Origin: Pempheris klunzingeri
Taxonomy: Eukaryota > Chordata > Actinopteri > Acropomatiformes > Pempheridae
Assembly (NCBI RefSeq): GCF_042242105.1
Contig: NC_092016.1
Span: forward strand, 8,136,501 to 8,200,500
Direction of reading: 5' to 3'
Length of the DNA stretch: 64,000 nucleotides
Part shown: positions 46,106 to 60,252 of the stretch, one piece after another
Layout of the letters: every line of letters begins with the position of its first letter
How positions within the stretch are numbered: the stretch's first letter is position 1
Notes under the pieces: generated by a model
The model's input: only the letters and a program-made list of their open reading frames with translations
Told to the model about the DNA's origin: nothing
Database searches by the model: none
Translations under genes and position numbers: made by a program

Positions 46106-49100
46106 GTGATATATTGCATGCCAGAAGGACCTGAAAAAGATGGTGAGGAATTCAAAAGCAGCTGGAGCAGCAGCTAACGTTGCCCCCAAGCTTCTCCAGC
46201 AAGCTGAGTGAATGCAAATGGACTTTTTTAAATAAAGCAGAGTTCCCCAGCCATAATAGTCTGCATGCGTAGCACAATGCTGCATAGCCCCATATCCCCT
46301 CATTCAATTCCACAGCAACTTCCTTTTTGGGTGGGATTGGCTGTCTGATTCCTTCCTCTGTTTGCTCTCTAGAGGAGATTGCTTTGATTTTGGGGCAGAC
46401 TTGACCAGATTAAATAGAGTCGGTCCAGGCCGCGTGGACGGGTGGCTCCCAGCCATCATCTCATTTGTGTTTCTCATTGTTGCTTGCAGCTCCCCTCCAT
46501 TTTTGTTCTCTCCCCTTCCCTTTGTTTGCCTCACGCTTCTGCTCAGTATCTGGCCAACGATTGATAAGACCCAATCCTTGACAATGCTTGGCGCGCTGCA
46601 CAGGATCGGTGGTGATGCCGCTCGCGCATTGTGGCGAGTGTGTGTCTGTTCAGGCTTTGGGAAGGAGATGGGATGTGGCTCGTGTCATTGTTTATCTACC
46701 TTTCCACTTCCAGATGGCGCTCACCAGAAAGAATGTGCTTCTTGACGCTCTCTCTTTCCCTTCCTCGCTCTTTCCTCACTCCTTCCCTTTCATCACCTCT
46801 TTCCGCCATCTCTCCTGTGGCTCACTCTGGTGTATGGACTTGGTTTCAGGTCCACATGCAACATGAGGTGAGGGGGAAGGTGGCGAGAGACAGCCAGGAA
46901 GACAGACTGTGACTTGAGAGGGAGCCCTGGAAAGTCAGGTGCTAGTCTCCGAGTGTAGCCGTGGCTGTGCTAAGACTTAGTGTGAGAACATATGTGCTTG
47001 TGATTGTACCTCTGGGACTGCAGCACTTTTCCCTCTCTTCACGAGTGTCTGTGGATCTGAATCACAATGCACGAGTGCGCTAATACAACAGCACATTTGA
47101 AACACTTGACACATTTTCTCATTTTTTTTCGAGGTCATTGAATCATAAAAATCTTGTCTCAGGCAACAATTGAGTTGGCCGGCCCCGGTCCTCTTGGCCG
47201 TCTGGATTGATGGACGGTCAATTCCAGCAGCGAGAGATAATCACAGTGTGTCAGCCTCCACCGATCCAAACTCTTATCTGTGTCTGCCCACTGCCGGTAT
47301 GCCACAAATGACCACAGGGACACGCATTTCTCTTTATTGTTCCAAAGTCCCAAGGGTGGGGATGTGTTTGTGCGTACCGAACTTGGCTCTTGCGGACTCC
47401 TACGCTGAATGAACACATTCACCTGAAGTGCACCTTCACCACAGGGGCTCTTCAACAAAACTCACTTCATGTTTCAGAAAGTGCATACACTTATGATAAG
47501 GCAGTGCTTTCAGATGTTTTTTTTTCCTTTTTGCCTGCTGCCTTTTTAGATGAATTATGCACTGTCTGAAGTGCCTGGCGATAAGCCTTTTTCGTCAGAG
47601 TCCTCGCTTGGAAATCTTCTACTGTAACATGTCAATGGTATCAGTTTTAATTCTGGTACTGTCCCATGGCACTGCAACGTGTCGGCACTACATGTTATTT
47701 TTTTAAGTCTTATTCTTTAAAGACCTTTTGCCTTCACCATCAAGTGTGATAAGTAAGATTACTTCTCCTGAGTGTTTAGGGCAACAATGGACCTTGGTGA
47801 AAGTCTTGTTTCTCTCATCCGCTCTCCTATCTAAAGGTCTTTGAGGGGTTTTTTTTTTTTTTTTGAGCTGTGCTAATTGTGGCCTAATGGCGAGCTGTTA
47901 TAGCAAAGAGTGGCAAAAAGCAGTTGGTTGTTGAGGCTTGCTGCCTTTCCTGTGCAGGCTGATTATGCTGTCTAGTTAATGCACCCTCCTCAGATACAAA
48001 TGGAGGGTGGTTATTGCACTAGGAGAGACAGTCAGCCTGTCAAAATCGCCCTCTCTAACAGACAAGAGAGGGAGATAAAGAGAGATGGAAAATAGTGAGA
48101 GAGAAAATATTCTGGAGAGCCAATTTCACTGAGGGGATAGAAGCGTGGTAGTGCAATTATGAAATATAGCTTTCTGTTTCAATAATGACCTTTTCTTCAC
48201 AGGCTATATATAATCCACTGTAAATGATTTAGAAAATGGTCGTATAGATGATGGCCTATGGATTCCTATGGAGAGCAAAGACCCTTTCTGGTGAAAAATT
48301 GTTTCTTGCTGGTACTATATTGAAGAAGAATGGTGGAAATGACAGGTGAGGACACTGGAGAAAGCAGTGTAGGGCACTTCAGCACCACGGCTTTCCCAAG
48401 TTGTAGTACTTATGCCTCTGTTAGTCATTTCCAGTTCCTATACTTGGTGTGTGTGTGTGTGTAGGAGTGTATGCCTGTTTCTATCTGCTAAAACTCTACA
48501 GAAAGAAAAAGGGCACTCTTGTGTGGGCTGTTTTTCTTTCACCGTAATTAATCACCAGAGGATCACATGATTGTTTCGTTCCAAGATTCACTTTCTTAAA
48601 AAAAAAAAAAAAAAATCTGCTTCATCACGACATTTGCTGCAAGTCACACATGAAAGCCCAGTTAAACGTGGCCTCAGCACTACTGCCAGTTGTGCCAAAC
48701 ACCCACACTGGCGGCAGCGCTGCTTACAGAGCATCTGTCTGGATAGATACTCAGAGGTGGTACAAGCCCTCCCAGCAGCTAAGCCAAAGTTGGGGGGGGG
48801 GGTGGGTGACTTGGGTCAGGAACTCCTGTCTGACCTGCTAATATAAGAAACAGACGATGGAATGTCGAGCTGCTCTAAAGTAGGAAACATGTTTGACTGA
48901 GTAAAAAGCATAGATAAGGACCTGAAATATTTATGTTTAACCACTTACCAGCAGCAATGCACATGTGTATTAGTGTGTTTACATACTTAATGAGTGATGT
49001 CTACACTCAGTCATTGACCATCATGTCTTAGAGTCTGTTTTGTACCCAGCAATAGTGTTCCAACACACACTTCTCCAATAACGTATGCAAAGCACCGTGT

Positions 49101-49886
49101 TTGTCCTATGGATTTATGCATGCATAAATGCTGGGATTGGACTATAACTCCTAAAATCTATATTTGGGATTTTACCTATCCTGAGCATGGGCTTGTCTGA
49201 ACAGTTAAAAATCCAGAATTGATGCATTTTTGCAAGGATAAGAAAAAGATAAATGCAGCAATTCTTCTATTGTATATTCTGTAGATTGAATAATCGACTA
49301 ATTCACCACCAAATTTTCAACACATCACACAACTCTGTATGTCGACACTAATCTAAAGCCCCACATTTACCATACTTCAGTGTATCAATCATATTTCAAT
49401 GCATATTTCCTTTTTTTGTGTTGGTTTACTACTGATATTTTTCTCCTGATTACTTTCATGCCTTCTGCATTGGACTGTGAGGCTCTTGGTTGAGTTCTTT
49501 TCTGTTACTCTCAGTTTATTTAGCTTGGATTTAGAGAATTGTTAAAAATTGCACTACGAGTAAATTCAATGAAAGCAGTCTATTTTCCAGCCCTAAACAC
49601 AGTCAGACACACACTACCTCCACACCCAGCGGTCGGTTAGGGGAAGCCCCCCTGTGGTGCCAGTGTACAGCCATGCCTGACTCCACACTCTTATTATCAT
49701 GATTGCCTGCAAAAGGTGGCGGGACGCTGAGTCCATTCACTCTGCCAGACAGCTTTATAAAGTGGCTGCCAATGGTTCCCAGTGGGGCCCTCATCAGCAG
49801 TAGAGAGCAGTGAAGCGCCTCTGGACTTTGCTTTCTGAAGTGACAATAGTTTTCCTGCCGATAGAGGGAGAAAAGAGAGCAGGGAG

Positions 49887-49910
49887 GGTATAAAAACAAG
49901 ATGGCCGCCA
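49887..49910 (+). promoter_or_regulatory. TATA-like box with adjacent YY1-like site
   Basis: GGTATAAAAAC at 49887-49897 is followed at once by AAGATGGCCGCC (49899-49910), a good YY1 core. Together they resemble a core promoter firing to the right. The ATG in the YY1 site opens only five codons. There is no CpG rise around it, so chance or a remnant is possible. Confidence 0.25.
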
Positions 49911-50570
49911 AGCAATAGGCATCTGTTGTCTCATAAGGAGGTCATTCAGGAAGTAATGAGGTGTAACTCTGCAGTAGAGCAGTAGCTGTCAATCAGTTTG
50001 GACATTGTTGAGTTATAATGAATGCCTGTTGTGAGTGGTAAGCACCTGCATAACTAGGCAGCTTTGTTGAATGTAGACCACCTTTAGCCTTCTCCACCGT
50101 CTGCCGCTCTTCCAGTAATCTCTCTCATCCCTCATTCTTTTTTCCTCCTCACTGAGAACTAAGGCAAGTAATGCTACCCATGGACCATTTCCCGAGCATA
50201 ATCCAACATCTGTCTTACACACGTCTCATGCTTTGGCATTAAAACCTTCCCTTTTCCCCACCCCTCCTCCTCCTTCCTCCACCTCCACCTTCTCTCCATC
50301 TTCCATTCCCCTCTGGTATCCGTCACAGCCGCTGAACGATTTCCTCTCACTGGGAGGCTCCTCCGAGTCACTATGGCAGTGTCAAACGAGGCTCCTATTT
50401 AAGCTCATTAAATGTTTCCAAGAGAATAGGAAATCAATGGTGCATACCGGTGCGCAAGAACTTTTCTCTTAATTTAATTTCCCCTCCCCCTTATCTGTTT
50501 GCACATCTCTCTCTTTCTTTTTTCCCGTATCTTTCTTGCTTGTTTCTTCCAGCCTGTCGTTCTCCTTTAA

Positions 50571-50600
50571 GTGGTGGTGGTGGTGGTGGTGGTGGTGGTG
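50571..50600. repeat. GGT trinucleotide repeat
   Basis: Ten tandem GTG/GGT units. Confidence 0.95.
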
Positions 50601-51323
50601 ATGGGTGAGGTGAGCTGAGCTGGGGTGTTGGGGGAGCTGAAACAGTTGCCTTCAGAAACCATTTCGGACTCGTATGCATGACAGGCACCATGGTGCGAGG
50701 CTGTCCAGACTTTTCAGTGTTGTTTAGAACTCACTACACGGAGGACAATCGACTTGAAAGTTCTGCTCATGCTGACCTCAGCCCTAGAGTTTTAGCTTTT
50801 GTTTCAGGCCATGCTGTTAAGGGAACAGGTTTCGACCAGTGGAGAATGTTGCAGTGAAAACATGCGTGGGAGTATAGCATGGTAAATTTTGGATTAAGAT
50901 GACCTTAGTTTAAAAATACTCCACCTCATGCTTGCTTCCTTCCCGTCTTGACTTTCACTTATGGTCTTCTCCTGCTTTGTCTGACGCTGGCTTTTGCTCA
51001 ATAGAAGTTTTTGTTAGATTAAGGCTCATGTGTGTATGTGTTTGTGCTTGTGAGTGCATGTCTGGCAGGGCTTTGTGCTGTGTGAAACTATGCCTCGGGG
51101 CTGGGCCCACACCTTCTCTGGAGCTCCTGTAATTGCTCTTTTGGGGCCTTGTCTCTGGCTCTGAGCCTGTCTCCATCACTCTCAGTCTGTCTTTCTCCCT
51201 CGCTCTTTGGCCTGCTCTCTTCTTTCTTTTTGCCCTCACTTCGACCCCCCCTACCTCTCTTCTGTCCCTGCATGGCTCATTATGGCTGATCCCCAACTGC
51301 CCAGTCTGGGAATTCTCTTCTCT

Positions 51324-51351
51324 CACACACACACACACACACACACACACA
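51324..51351. repeat. CA microsatellite
   Basis: About 14 uninterrupted CA units. Confidence 0.95.
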
Positions 51352-53104
51352 TTCGTACAGAGCCACTCAGCAGTTTTCAGAGGTTCCTGTCGCTTGGATG
51401 GTTTGTGCGCTATCTGCTATAAAACAGCTTTGCTAATACTGTTTGGCCAAGAATGGAAACAATAGTGCCGTTGCATTTTTTTTCCTCCAACTGGTGCAAA
51501 CAGACAGTTTCTCATCTCTGTTCTGGCTGTCAGCACCATTTTTCATAAAACCCTGGCCCTTCAACCCCAGCTCCTGTCTTTGTATACACTAGCTTCAGCC
51601 ACAGACTCATAACCACAGGCCTGGTCTTTTCCATTTCCATTCCAGCCCTCCCTCCAGCTTGTCACCCAGCAGCCCCGCCAGGCCTGTTCCCAGGCAAGGG
51701 GGCTTACTTTGAAGGATAATGGATGTGGCTAGTTGCAGCTGCTCAGCAGCAGGGCACTATCATAGGAGTTATCTAAGGGCCTGAGTGGCCTGTGATGAAT
51801 GGCTTGGAGCTGTGTGTCTCCACCGATCAATAAGCCACTAGCACCCAGATGAGCTAGATGCCCCCTCTCTCTTTGCTCCCCCCTTTCCACACATATATCT
51901 CCCTCTCATAATCTCCCACTATGTTTGTGAACTTTTCCCTCCAATTCGTGGCCTGAATTGGGCCATTGATCTTTTATCCTTGGCTTATTTTAAATAAAGG
52001 GCCAGTATCTCCTCTCCACCCAAGCATGCAAGGTTTCTGACAGCACTTATTGCTACACTGGCGACAAAGCGCGCAAACATTACTTTAGCCTGATCGAAGG
52101 CCCGTAATCGGAGAGGAAGCACAGACAGAATGAGGGAGAGAGTGAGTTGCTACCCCCACCCTGGAGCACCGTTGAGGCTCCCATCACAAGGCTGATGCAA
52201 GCAGAGGCCCCTTGTGAATAAACACACTTGTAATGCAGAAAAACACACACACGCATACACCAAACAGTGTTGTTGTCAGGGCTCATTGAGCGCAACCTGT
52301 CCCAAAGCACCTTGAACAGCCCCACCCAATCTGAATTGAAATGGGATATTGTCAGTTTACCCTCTTCTTTCTCTCATTGTTATATACACACATGTTTGTG
52401 AGGTCTCTCCAGACCACCAAAGCGTGTAAATTTGTATTTCTACGGCAGAACAACAGGTGTGTCATAGCTACTGTATCTGTTGTTTTTTTGATGTGTTTTT
52501 TTTCGCTCTGCTTGCCTGCACTCTGCCAGCAAGGGATTTGTGATGAAAAGAGCCAAATGGAAATCTCTCTCCCTCTCTCTTTCTCTTCATTCCCCTCGAG
52601 GGACTTTCAGTAGTCTGTATCTTCCTCTCAACCTCCTCGTCTCTCACCTCTCCTTTCAGTTTTCTCCTCTCTCCCTCTAGCTCTGATTTTTTTTCTCTGA
52701 TCTGCCGTTGTCTCTGTCACAAAGAGCAGATTCTCAGCCTGGTAACTGCATGTCTGCTGGCCACCACACCTGTTGCTGTCAGTGCAGAGGTTTGGCAGAA
52801 TGGAGGAAACTTATGTCCTCTGGCCTCTACAGCTATAACGCCCTCATCACCACCTTTGCTGCAGGTGCAAATCTACAGGGAGGTGGCAGTGTAATAGGGC
52901 GAGTGTGTACATATGTGGTGGAGTGTGCTCACACAGCTAATTGTGTTTATCTGTAACCTTGAGCTTCACCTCTAGCAGGTGTGCCCGTGCAAATGCATGT
53001 GCGTCTTGTCAAACCTGACCAGTGCTGATGGTTTCTCTCTCTCTTTTTTTCTCTCTCTCTCTCTGTCTTTCTGATCCTTGTCTTTCCCTTCTCCCCTTAT
53101 CCAG

Positions 53105-53291
53105 AGCCCGGGCCCTTAATGAAGCTGGGGGTCAGCGGCAGTGTGCGGCTAATTGGCCAAGTTTGCCCGGGGCTTCGGCTGCCTGTGATTGAAGTATCCA
53201 GTGAGGGCCCACTGTGCAGCTGCCGCTGCACCCTGCTCTGTTCCACTCCAACAGCCAAGACGCTCTCTGCACCCCTGTCTGCCTCTCCCTA
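53105..53291 (+). other. Exon-like GC-rich segment
   Basis: A long pyrimidine tract ends in CCTTATCCAG (acceptor AG at 53103-53104). After 187 nt comes CCCTA|GTGAGTAGC, a plausible donor. One frame is open across the whole segment (PGPLMKLGVSGSVRLIGQVC and on, about 61 codons) and is Cys-rich in the middle. GC content is clearly higher than in neighbouring DNA. I recognise no domain. It could be an alternative coding or leader exon of the gene that starts near 29.9 kb, or a conserved non-coding element. Confidence 0.3.
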
Positions 53292-56200
53292 GTGAGTAGC
53301 ACCCGAGGTCATTTTATTTTCATTTAAACTCACAATACTTTGTCCAGTTTTCTGTCTTCTGGTATAATTTTCACACAACGGGGAGTCCTCAGGCTCTGGC
53401 TTTTTTCTGAATCACTTGTTCTACATGTCATACCATGTTTCTTCTTTTAAACATTTATGTTTTATGCCTTTTTTAAACTTCTGTCTCTTTCTCTATCTGT
53501 ATTTTTTTGTTGCTAGACTATTGTTCCCACACTTGGTCCCAGCATTTCCTCACTTTCCTTGGCTTGCCACCCTGCCACACTCTTTCTCTTCATTTGCCAC
53601 AGTGGGATTTGGGCAATTACCACGCTCCCCCATTGGCCAGTAGCCAGAAAAAAAACAACTTCCAGCCCCTATTTCTCTCACAATGGGCCCAAAAGTCCCA
53701 GCCCTGGCCAAGCTGTATCACACTGTTCTGATTTAACAGGGAGGGTTGCAGCCAATGGCGTAAGGGGGGGGGTTGGTGTGATGGTGCTTCTAATTAGTCG
53801 AGCCTCCACTTTCTACTCGTTAAGGCAATCCTGGCTCCCATTGTTTGGCTGTCAGTACAAGAGGAGAAGTGGCGGTGCGATAGTGAGCTCTAGGGAGAGG
53901 ACTGAGCAGATAGGGTGTACAGACTAGAGGGAAGGGAGCGAGGCAGTAGCTTTGCTACCCAACAAATAGTTGACCATCTCACCTGGGAGAAGCACAAGCC
54001 AACCCCCTAAGTGCCACAGTACACCAATGAAAACACTTTTTGTTATTGTGCTCATAGAAGTGGAACATTGCTAGCTAGTTAAATGGTCAACACTGTGTGT
54101 TTGTGTGTCAGGAAACAATACTCCAATTACAAGTCAACTTGGTCTACAAGTAAGGATAAGTTGTATTCTGTCAAAACTTTATTCTCACACCAGTATGTAT
54201 CTACGCTTGTTTATTAAGGGCTGCAAATAATTAAATTTGCTCATATGTTCATTAAATGAAGATCCCCAGCAATTAACTGCTGCTATAATAGTTTATATAG
54301 CAGCTGTAAAAGCTTTCTTCTGTTCATATTTCACTAAAGAGTGGAAAATCTGCAGTTACCATGATTCACTGAGGCAGTGAGATGAATGAAAAGGTGAGGA
54401 ATATTAACATGTAATTGCACATGATATACTGTATTTGGGTTTATCCACTGTTCATCACTTCCACCTAAACAGTTTCAGTGGTGTACTTGAAAGCCCAAAG
54501 CTTTCACAAAGCCGCAGGACTTGCTGGTTTCTTAGTGCGCTTCGCTCGTCCATCTGTGGAGGGCTTAGCTTGACAGACAACTCTTTTCCTCACTCATCTT
54601 CTCCATAATCAGCTGTTTGCTTAGGTCATAACTCTTATGCCCCACTTTCCATCACATTTCCTTCAGTGGTGCATGCCCGCCAGCCTGCCCGCTGGTGAAA
54701 GATAAACAAAATATGGCTCATTTGAAATGTAGGGTACCCCAGGTGGTTGAGCTGAAGCATCTCTCCACCCAATTTCTATTAATTCAGCACAGCCAGAACG
54801 AAGTACTTAAGCTTCACTTGTGACCCAAAACACAGCACATTAAAAATTCAAACTTCTTATTTTTAGAGTTTTGTTCAGTTTTTATCCCTTTGTTGCTCCC
54901 ATGCTTCATTGCACATCCCAGAAGATGGTGTAAATGTCATGGTGATGACATGCTTTTTGGTATCCATGAGGATTAGAAGGTGTCAATCATTTCTCCCATG
55001 AGGCTTTGCCTCGGCACAACCCGGAGCAAAGAGCTACTTGGGGATGAATGAATTAAGATGCACAAGAGCAAATGAATCTTCTTTTTTATGTTGTCCTTTT
55101 TTATGGTGGTGAGAGTGGGGCCGATCGTATTTTTTTTTTTTTTCTCTGTTGTGACACTGACCTTTTCATCTGCTGCGTTGCTTTTAGATACTTTGAACAT
55201 TAATAAATGCAGTCAACTATGGAGCTTCACACTCTTATTCTTATGAGAGACTCATTTAGTTTACCTTTCAAATGTGTTTCTTTGAAGAATTTGGCAAAAA
55301 TAGGTAAGCAAGACCATTAAAACGACAGTAATGATAATGTTTCAAAGAGGAAGCCCATACAAAATATTGTTTTTGAAAAAGGCTCCACCTTTTTTTAAAA
55401 TATTGCTGATGGTGATACGCTAACTGTGTCACTTCTGAAGATGGTTCAGGTTAATCAAGTGAGGAGAAAGCTGTCCAACATCAAAAGTCCTTTCTATGAT
55501 ATTCAAAATGAGTCAAGATTTTACTATGCCTCCTCAGAGATGAGAGCGAATAATTCATTTGTCACACTAAATCAAAGTGATGATTCTTACTTTAATGCCT
55601 GTGATCTGCGGAAACGCTGAAATTGTCACAATGGTTTGTCAAATGACAATGTATCATGCAATCTAAAGCCGACTGCTTTATTAAGGTTGTAGTGTAAAAA
55701 ATGCACATGTTAAGAAAAACCTCATGTTCCAACTGTTGTGAAGCATAGGGGGTCATTTCTGTTTAGTTTTCTCTGCAGGTATAAATGTATAATTCAATTC
55801 CAGGTTTAAAAAATTAATCATCACCAGGGCAAGTTATTGCAGTGCCGGCATAAACTCACACCTTCAGAATGTGTAAAAGTGGTTTAAAATGCTGCTGGCC
55901 CCCTCCAGACAGACCTGCCAGGTGATAAACTTAATCACCACAGGCCAACACAGACGAGAGACCCACATCACAAGCCTATGTTTGGTTTTGCTCATCGAAT
56001 GCGGCAAATGCCATGTCCTTGTGGTACCAAAATAATATAAAACACCTTGTTCCTGACTCATCACCCCTTCCCCTCCTCCTCCTACTCCGAGCTCCCCCAA
56101 GTCCAACTCGGTACTGTAGCCCTCCAGTTTTCCATCGCCCCCTGTGAATATCCAAGCTGTCGAGGCTGACTGGGCTGAACGTTTTCTTGCCAGGGCACAG

Positions 56201-58044
56201 TTGGAACAGATCCGGCCTCCGGGCCACATATACTGCTCCACTCCAGCCCCTGCAAACAAGGCCTGCCCTGCGCAACTGTCATCTGAATGCTAAGCGCTTT
56301 GGATCACGACGGTAGACTCCTTTTGTTTGTACTTAATCACTTTTTTAGACTGCTTCTTCTTTTGGAACGCGATAGCTTGACACACTTTGTAGCTTGCTGC
56401 GCACGAGCTGCTATTTGAGCTTTTTGAGCTGTATTTGACTATTTATTGAATTTATTCTGAATCACCAATGGAGAAAGAGTCTTGGTTAATCAACATGGCG
56501 TATGATGGTGTTTTTTTGTTTGGTTCCCTTATTTGAGGATCCACTTCCTTTACTTGGTGGCATACTATTTTGAAGCAGCAAAGTGTAGTAATGGATATCT
56601 CTCAGATGATGGTATAAGACCTGTCTGCTGAGTTAATCGCCCGTCTGCACTCTTGAGGCCAGAGAAATGTGGCCGTCAGGCTTTATGGGAACATAAGCTA
56701 AACAGCCAGACCCACTTTAGGAGGAGGCACGTTGAGAGACAGACTCCAGACGAGCCTCTCAAACAGTTTCATATCAAATCCACAGACATACAAATCTCCA
56801 CAATGATCTGCCAAGTTTTTGCAGAATTCACTGGAGCAGGAATAGCAGAATTTCACACCCCCGCCCCGAACCCCCGCTTGCCTTCTCTCAGCCATCACTG
56901 GACGACGCTTGGCAGCAGAAGGTGATGGGAAACATCTGCGAAAGTCAGTGTGTGTGTGTGCGCGGATGGTTGAATAAACTTACTAGATAAAGAATTGTTT
57001 TTCTGTTTTTTAGTATTTTTGGAGGAATTTTTTACATGGCAGCAGATGATTCAATTATTGTAGCATAGATTTCAAAGTGGAATGAATGAGATTTGAATGC
57101 AGATACTACATGCAAACTGTTTTAGAAGTTAAAAGGTCCAGGGCTGATGTTTTAGAATGGACTCTGCAGCCCTGCTGGCAGATAAGAGCAAGTGGGAAAA
57201 GAAGAGATGATAATGCACTTCCTTTGCAGCTAAATGACTTCCTGTGGGTGGCAAAAAGGAAGTAAGGGCAGCCCTCTATTGGCTTCATTGATGTAGTTTT
57301 ACTCAGTTTTCTTTGCTCTAACAGTGTTGTGTGTGCATACTGACGAGTACATCGTCAGGAAAAACCTATGACACAATGATTCAGCAGGTCCCCCGGATGC
57401 TCCTCTGCAGCTGCCAGAGATGTGACTGCTCAGAGTCACTGAAGTCTCTTTTATTTGGGTATGCTGAGCAATATAAATAATGAAATGGAGCCAGTAATTG
57501 GTGGTTCTTGGTAATTAGGACCAAGCTGTCAGCTAGCGAAGTTGCAGTCTGATGGCACTGCAATAGGGGCAGTAATTACTATTATCTATGGGGGTTGTTG
57601 ACACAACAATAATCCTATTCTTAACCAGGATAGCAGGGCTTATGTTTACTGCCCCAATTTTTAAGAGATTTAGCCACAATAATGGCACAGTCCTAAATCT
57701 TTGTGTATTTGTGTTAATGCCTGTCAAATAGCCAACACCAAACCATTACTGTAAATGGAGAAGAAGACCCCTGGCTTTGAATTTTCTGCTTGGTGACTAC
57801 GTGAAGGGCTTGTCCATATTTTCATTAGTCAAACAGTTTGACTTTTTCCCTGCAAGCGGTGTGACGCCCAACCATAAACAGCATTATCAACCATCTCAGC
57901 AGGTTTTCTAATACCCCTGTAATCCTGTCATTTCATTCATGGATACTGCCGGGGTTATTCTGGGCCCGGAGCGTATCTGCCCGCCTGTCTCTGCTCCTCT
58001 GTGTGAGAGATTGGATTCCCCAACTCCCCTTCTGCTCCATCTTG

Positions 58045-58118
<74 letters not shown>

Positions 58119-60250
58119 CACAACCACAAGCACACATGTTCATGCCAGAGCGTTCGTTCATCTGTTGTCAGATCCCCATAGTGTAAATGGGCTGGTCAGA
58201 CCTGATGATATATAGGGTACAGGACAATGGCACCATATACCCCGTGTAGGGAATGATTCCCAGTAACGGATAATAACTTGCCCTCACTGAAGTGAAATTC
58301 TGCACATCTGGGCTCAAGATTTACAAGCACAGCATTTGCTCCACGAAATGAAGGAAGTGAATGCCCTAAAAAGCAGAGTTCCCAGGTGACATTTCCTCTT
58401 CCTGCTATCATGCAAAGTAATGAACCTGTCGGGGACTCGCATGACTTTAGAAATTGAGGAGAAAATGTGGAGTGTGATTATTGGGTGAGGAGTAGAAGGG
58501 GGCAGCTTGGGGATGTGAGGGTTGGCAAAGGGTGGACGAGACACTGTTTTCACCTTTTACAGTAGCACACAATACTCAAATTGCATCAGCTTTGAATTAA
58601 ACATGTGGCACCTCAATGCTTGAGGCATGATGGACATTTAAACATATTGCAAGACAGAGAAAATGGCTTTTTCAGTAGGTTATTTATGGTGAAGATATTG
58701 TATTCATTTGATTATAATAAAACATCCATTACACTCTGAGTGAATGGCATGGGGAGGTGAGGCTGGCAGAGTGCAGCTCAATGTAATAACAACTGTGCGT
58801 CTGCTCTAAATGAGCCAAGGAAAAAAAGCGGGTTCCTGTAGATATTAGTTTCCTTTGCAGGGGTGCTCAGATCTGCTGATATGCTTCGTGAGGAGTAATA
58901 AAGAAATATATCTGTTTTTATTGTGCCTTGGCGACAGAGTTATGTTTAGAGCTAGTATAAAAAGCTGGAACATGGCGTAAAATGATATTATGGCCCATTA
59001 GGTGGGGGCCCTAGCTAAGCGGCGCTAGCGGTAACTGAGGACTGGGGGTAATGGGGCCGCGGCGTATTGTCTGTGATCTGCTCTTTCACTTCTCACTGAT
59101 TGAATCGTCTACATCACTGGCACTCCATCTCCTGGGGAACCGAAGTAGACGAGGTGATTTTTGGCTGAAGACATCACTCTGTCAAACCTCTGAGATAGGA
59201 GAACGGGGTGGGGGAATTGGAAGAGGGGTATTCTGAAATGTAAAGGCAAGGTGACGCTCGGGAATTATATTTAGGTTGGTGTGTAGAACAAACTGATCTC
59301 AAGGTGTCTAGATATTGCATTTTGGAATAGAAAATCATCTTGGTTTTTTTTTATAGCTGCACATAGGGGCTCTTGCACCAAAACAACAATAAAGATGTTT
59401 TACTTCAGTTGGACTTCTGACAGTAAACAGTGGAAAATATATCTGTTCTCCAGTTCTCCTCTCATGTGGTTTAGACCTGCTAATGCTGCAGTGCAGCCTT
59501 AACCAATGCTCTCAAGGTTCTTATTCTCCTGACCTTATATCTCTGTCTCTCTGCTCTGGATCTTTACAAAGCTGACCTTCTACTGCTTGGCTTTCACCAG
59601 TAGATCTCAGTGAGAGGGATTAGAATCATATCAAGGTGCTGTTTTTCTTCTTGTGGAACCTTTAACGTGCCCTTCACCTGTGACCCGTTCCTGTTAGACA
59701 TACCGTAAGGAGAGGTCTGCAGTGGCTGTAAAGCAATAAGTTAGCACACCTGGCTACACAGGCATCTCCCACTTAAAGCTTGTCTACACCCACAACCCGC
59801 CTGTAAACTCAGCTTCACCTCTAGTCCTTGTCAACTTACACCCTTCCAGTTGCGTGTTGAATAGGCGAGACATTGTGTTGAGCGGCATAGTTTATCTGCT
59901 CTCCTGCGCAGCCAGTATGAGGGCTTGGGAAGTAATCTGAACCAAGCAGGCAAAGAATTCCTGGCATCCTGAATGGAACCAGATGTGTTTTTGTTCACTC
60001 TGTTTCACACGTGCTCTTGGTGATTTTTACTTGCAAAGAGACATAAAGGAATGTGCTTCTGGGTGCCATCTCTCACACACATACGATCACAAAAAGCCTA
60101 CAGGCTAGACTGACTTTCATAACAGAATTAAATGATATGATAAGAAACTGGATTGGCCAGAAACGGCCACTGCACTGTTTGTATTAACATGCTGGCATAG
60201 CACTATCATATAGATCACCACTCAGATTGTGCTTCTTGTACATATAGAGC
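53292..60250. other. Gene-free stretch, probably intronic
   Basis: About 7 kb without a supported gene. It contains a long CA tract at 58046-58117. Minus-strand frames at 55.86-56.28 kb overlap each other in several phases and are not convincing. Confidence 0.45.
58046..58117. repeat. Long CA microsatellite
   Basis: 36 uninterrupted CA units, the longest simple repeat in the window. It creates spurious Thr-His and Val-Cys frames. Confidence 0.97.
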
Positions 60251-60252
60251 TA

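Larger units (their letters stand above)
33580..49886. other. Gene-free stretch, probably intronic
   Basis: About 16 kb with no supported exon. Small features are a minus-strand LINE/SINE tail (36118-36180), TG tracts at 39651-39673, 42062-42079 and 44851-44868, a C-rich run at 40507-40533, and a plus-strand LINE/SINE tail (46041-46105). Short GC-rich islands near 43.4-43.6, 45.9 and 47.2 kb could be conserved non-coding elements, but conservation cannot be judged from one sequence. Confidence 0.45.
49911..53104. other. Gene-free stretch, probably intronic
   Basis: It contains a GGT tract (50571-50600), a CA tract (51324-51351) and pyrimidine-rich runs. No exon is supported. Confidence 0.45.

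Noticed and set aside
55864-56282. Minus-strand coding exon near 56 kb
   Set aside because: Open in several overlapping phases with no domain; GC-rich sequence alone explains the lack of stops.
57908-58215. Several overlapping frames of Thr-His or Val-Cys repeats
   Set aside because: They are translations of the long CA microsatellite.
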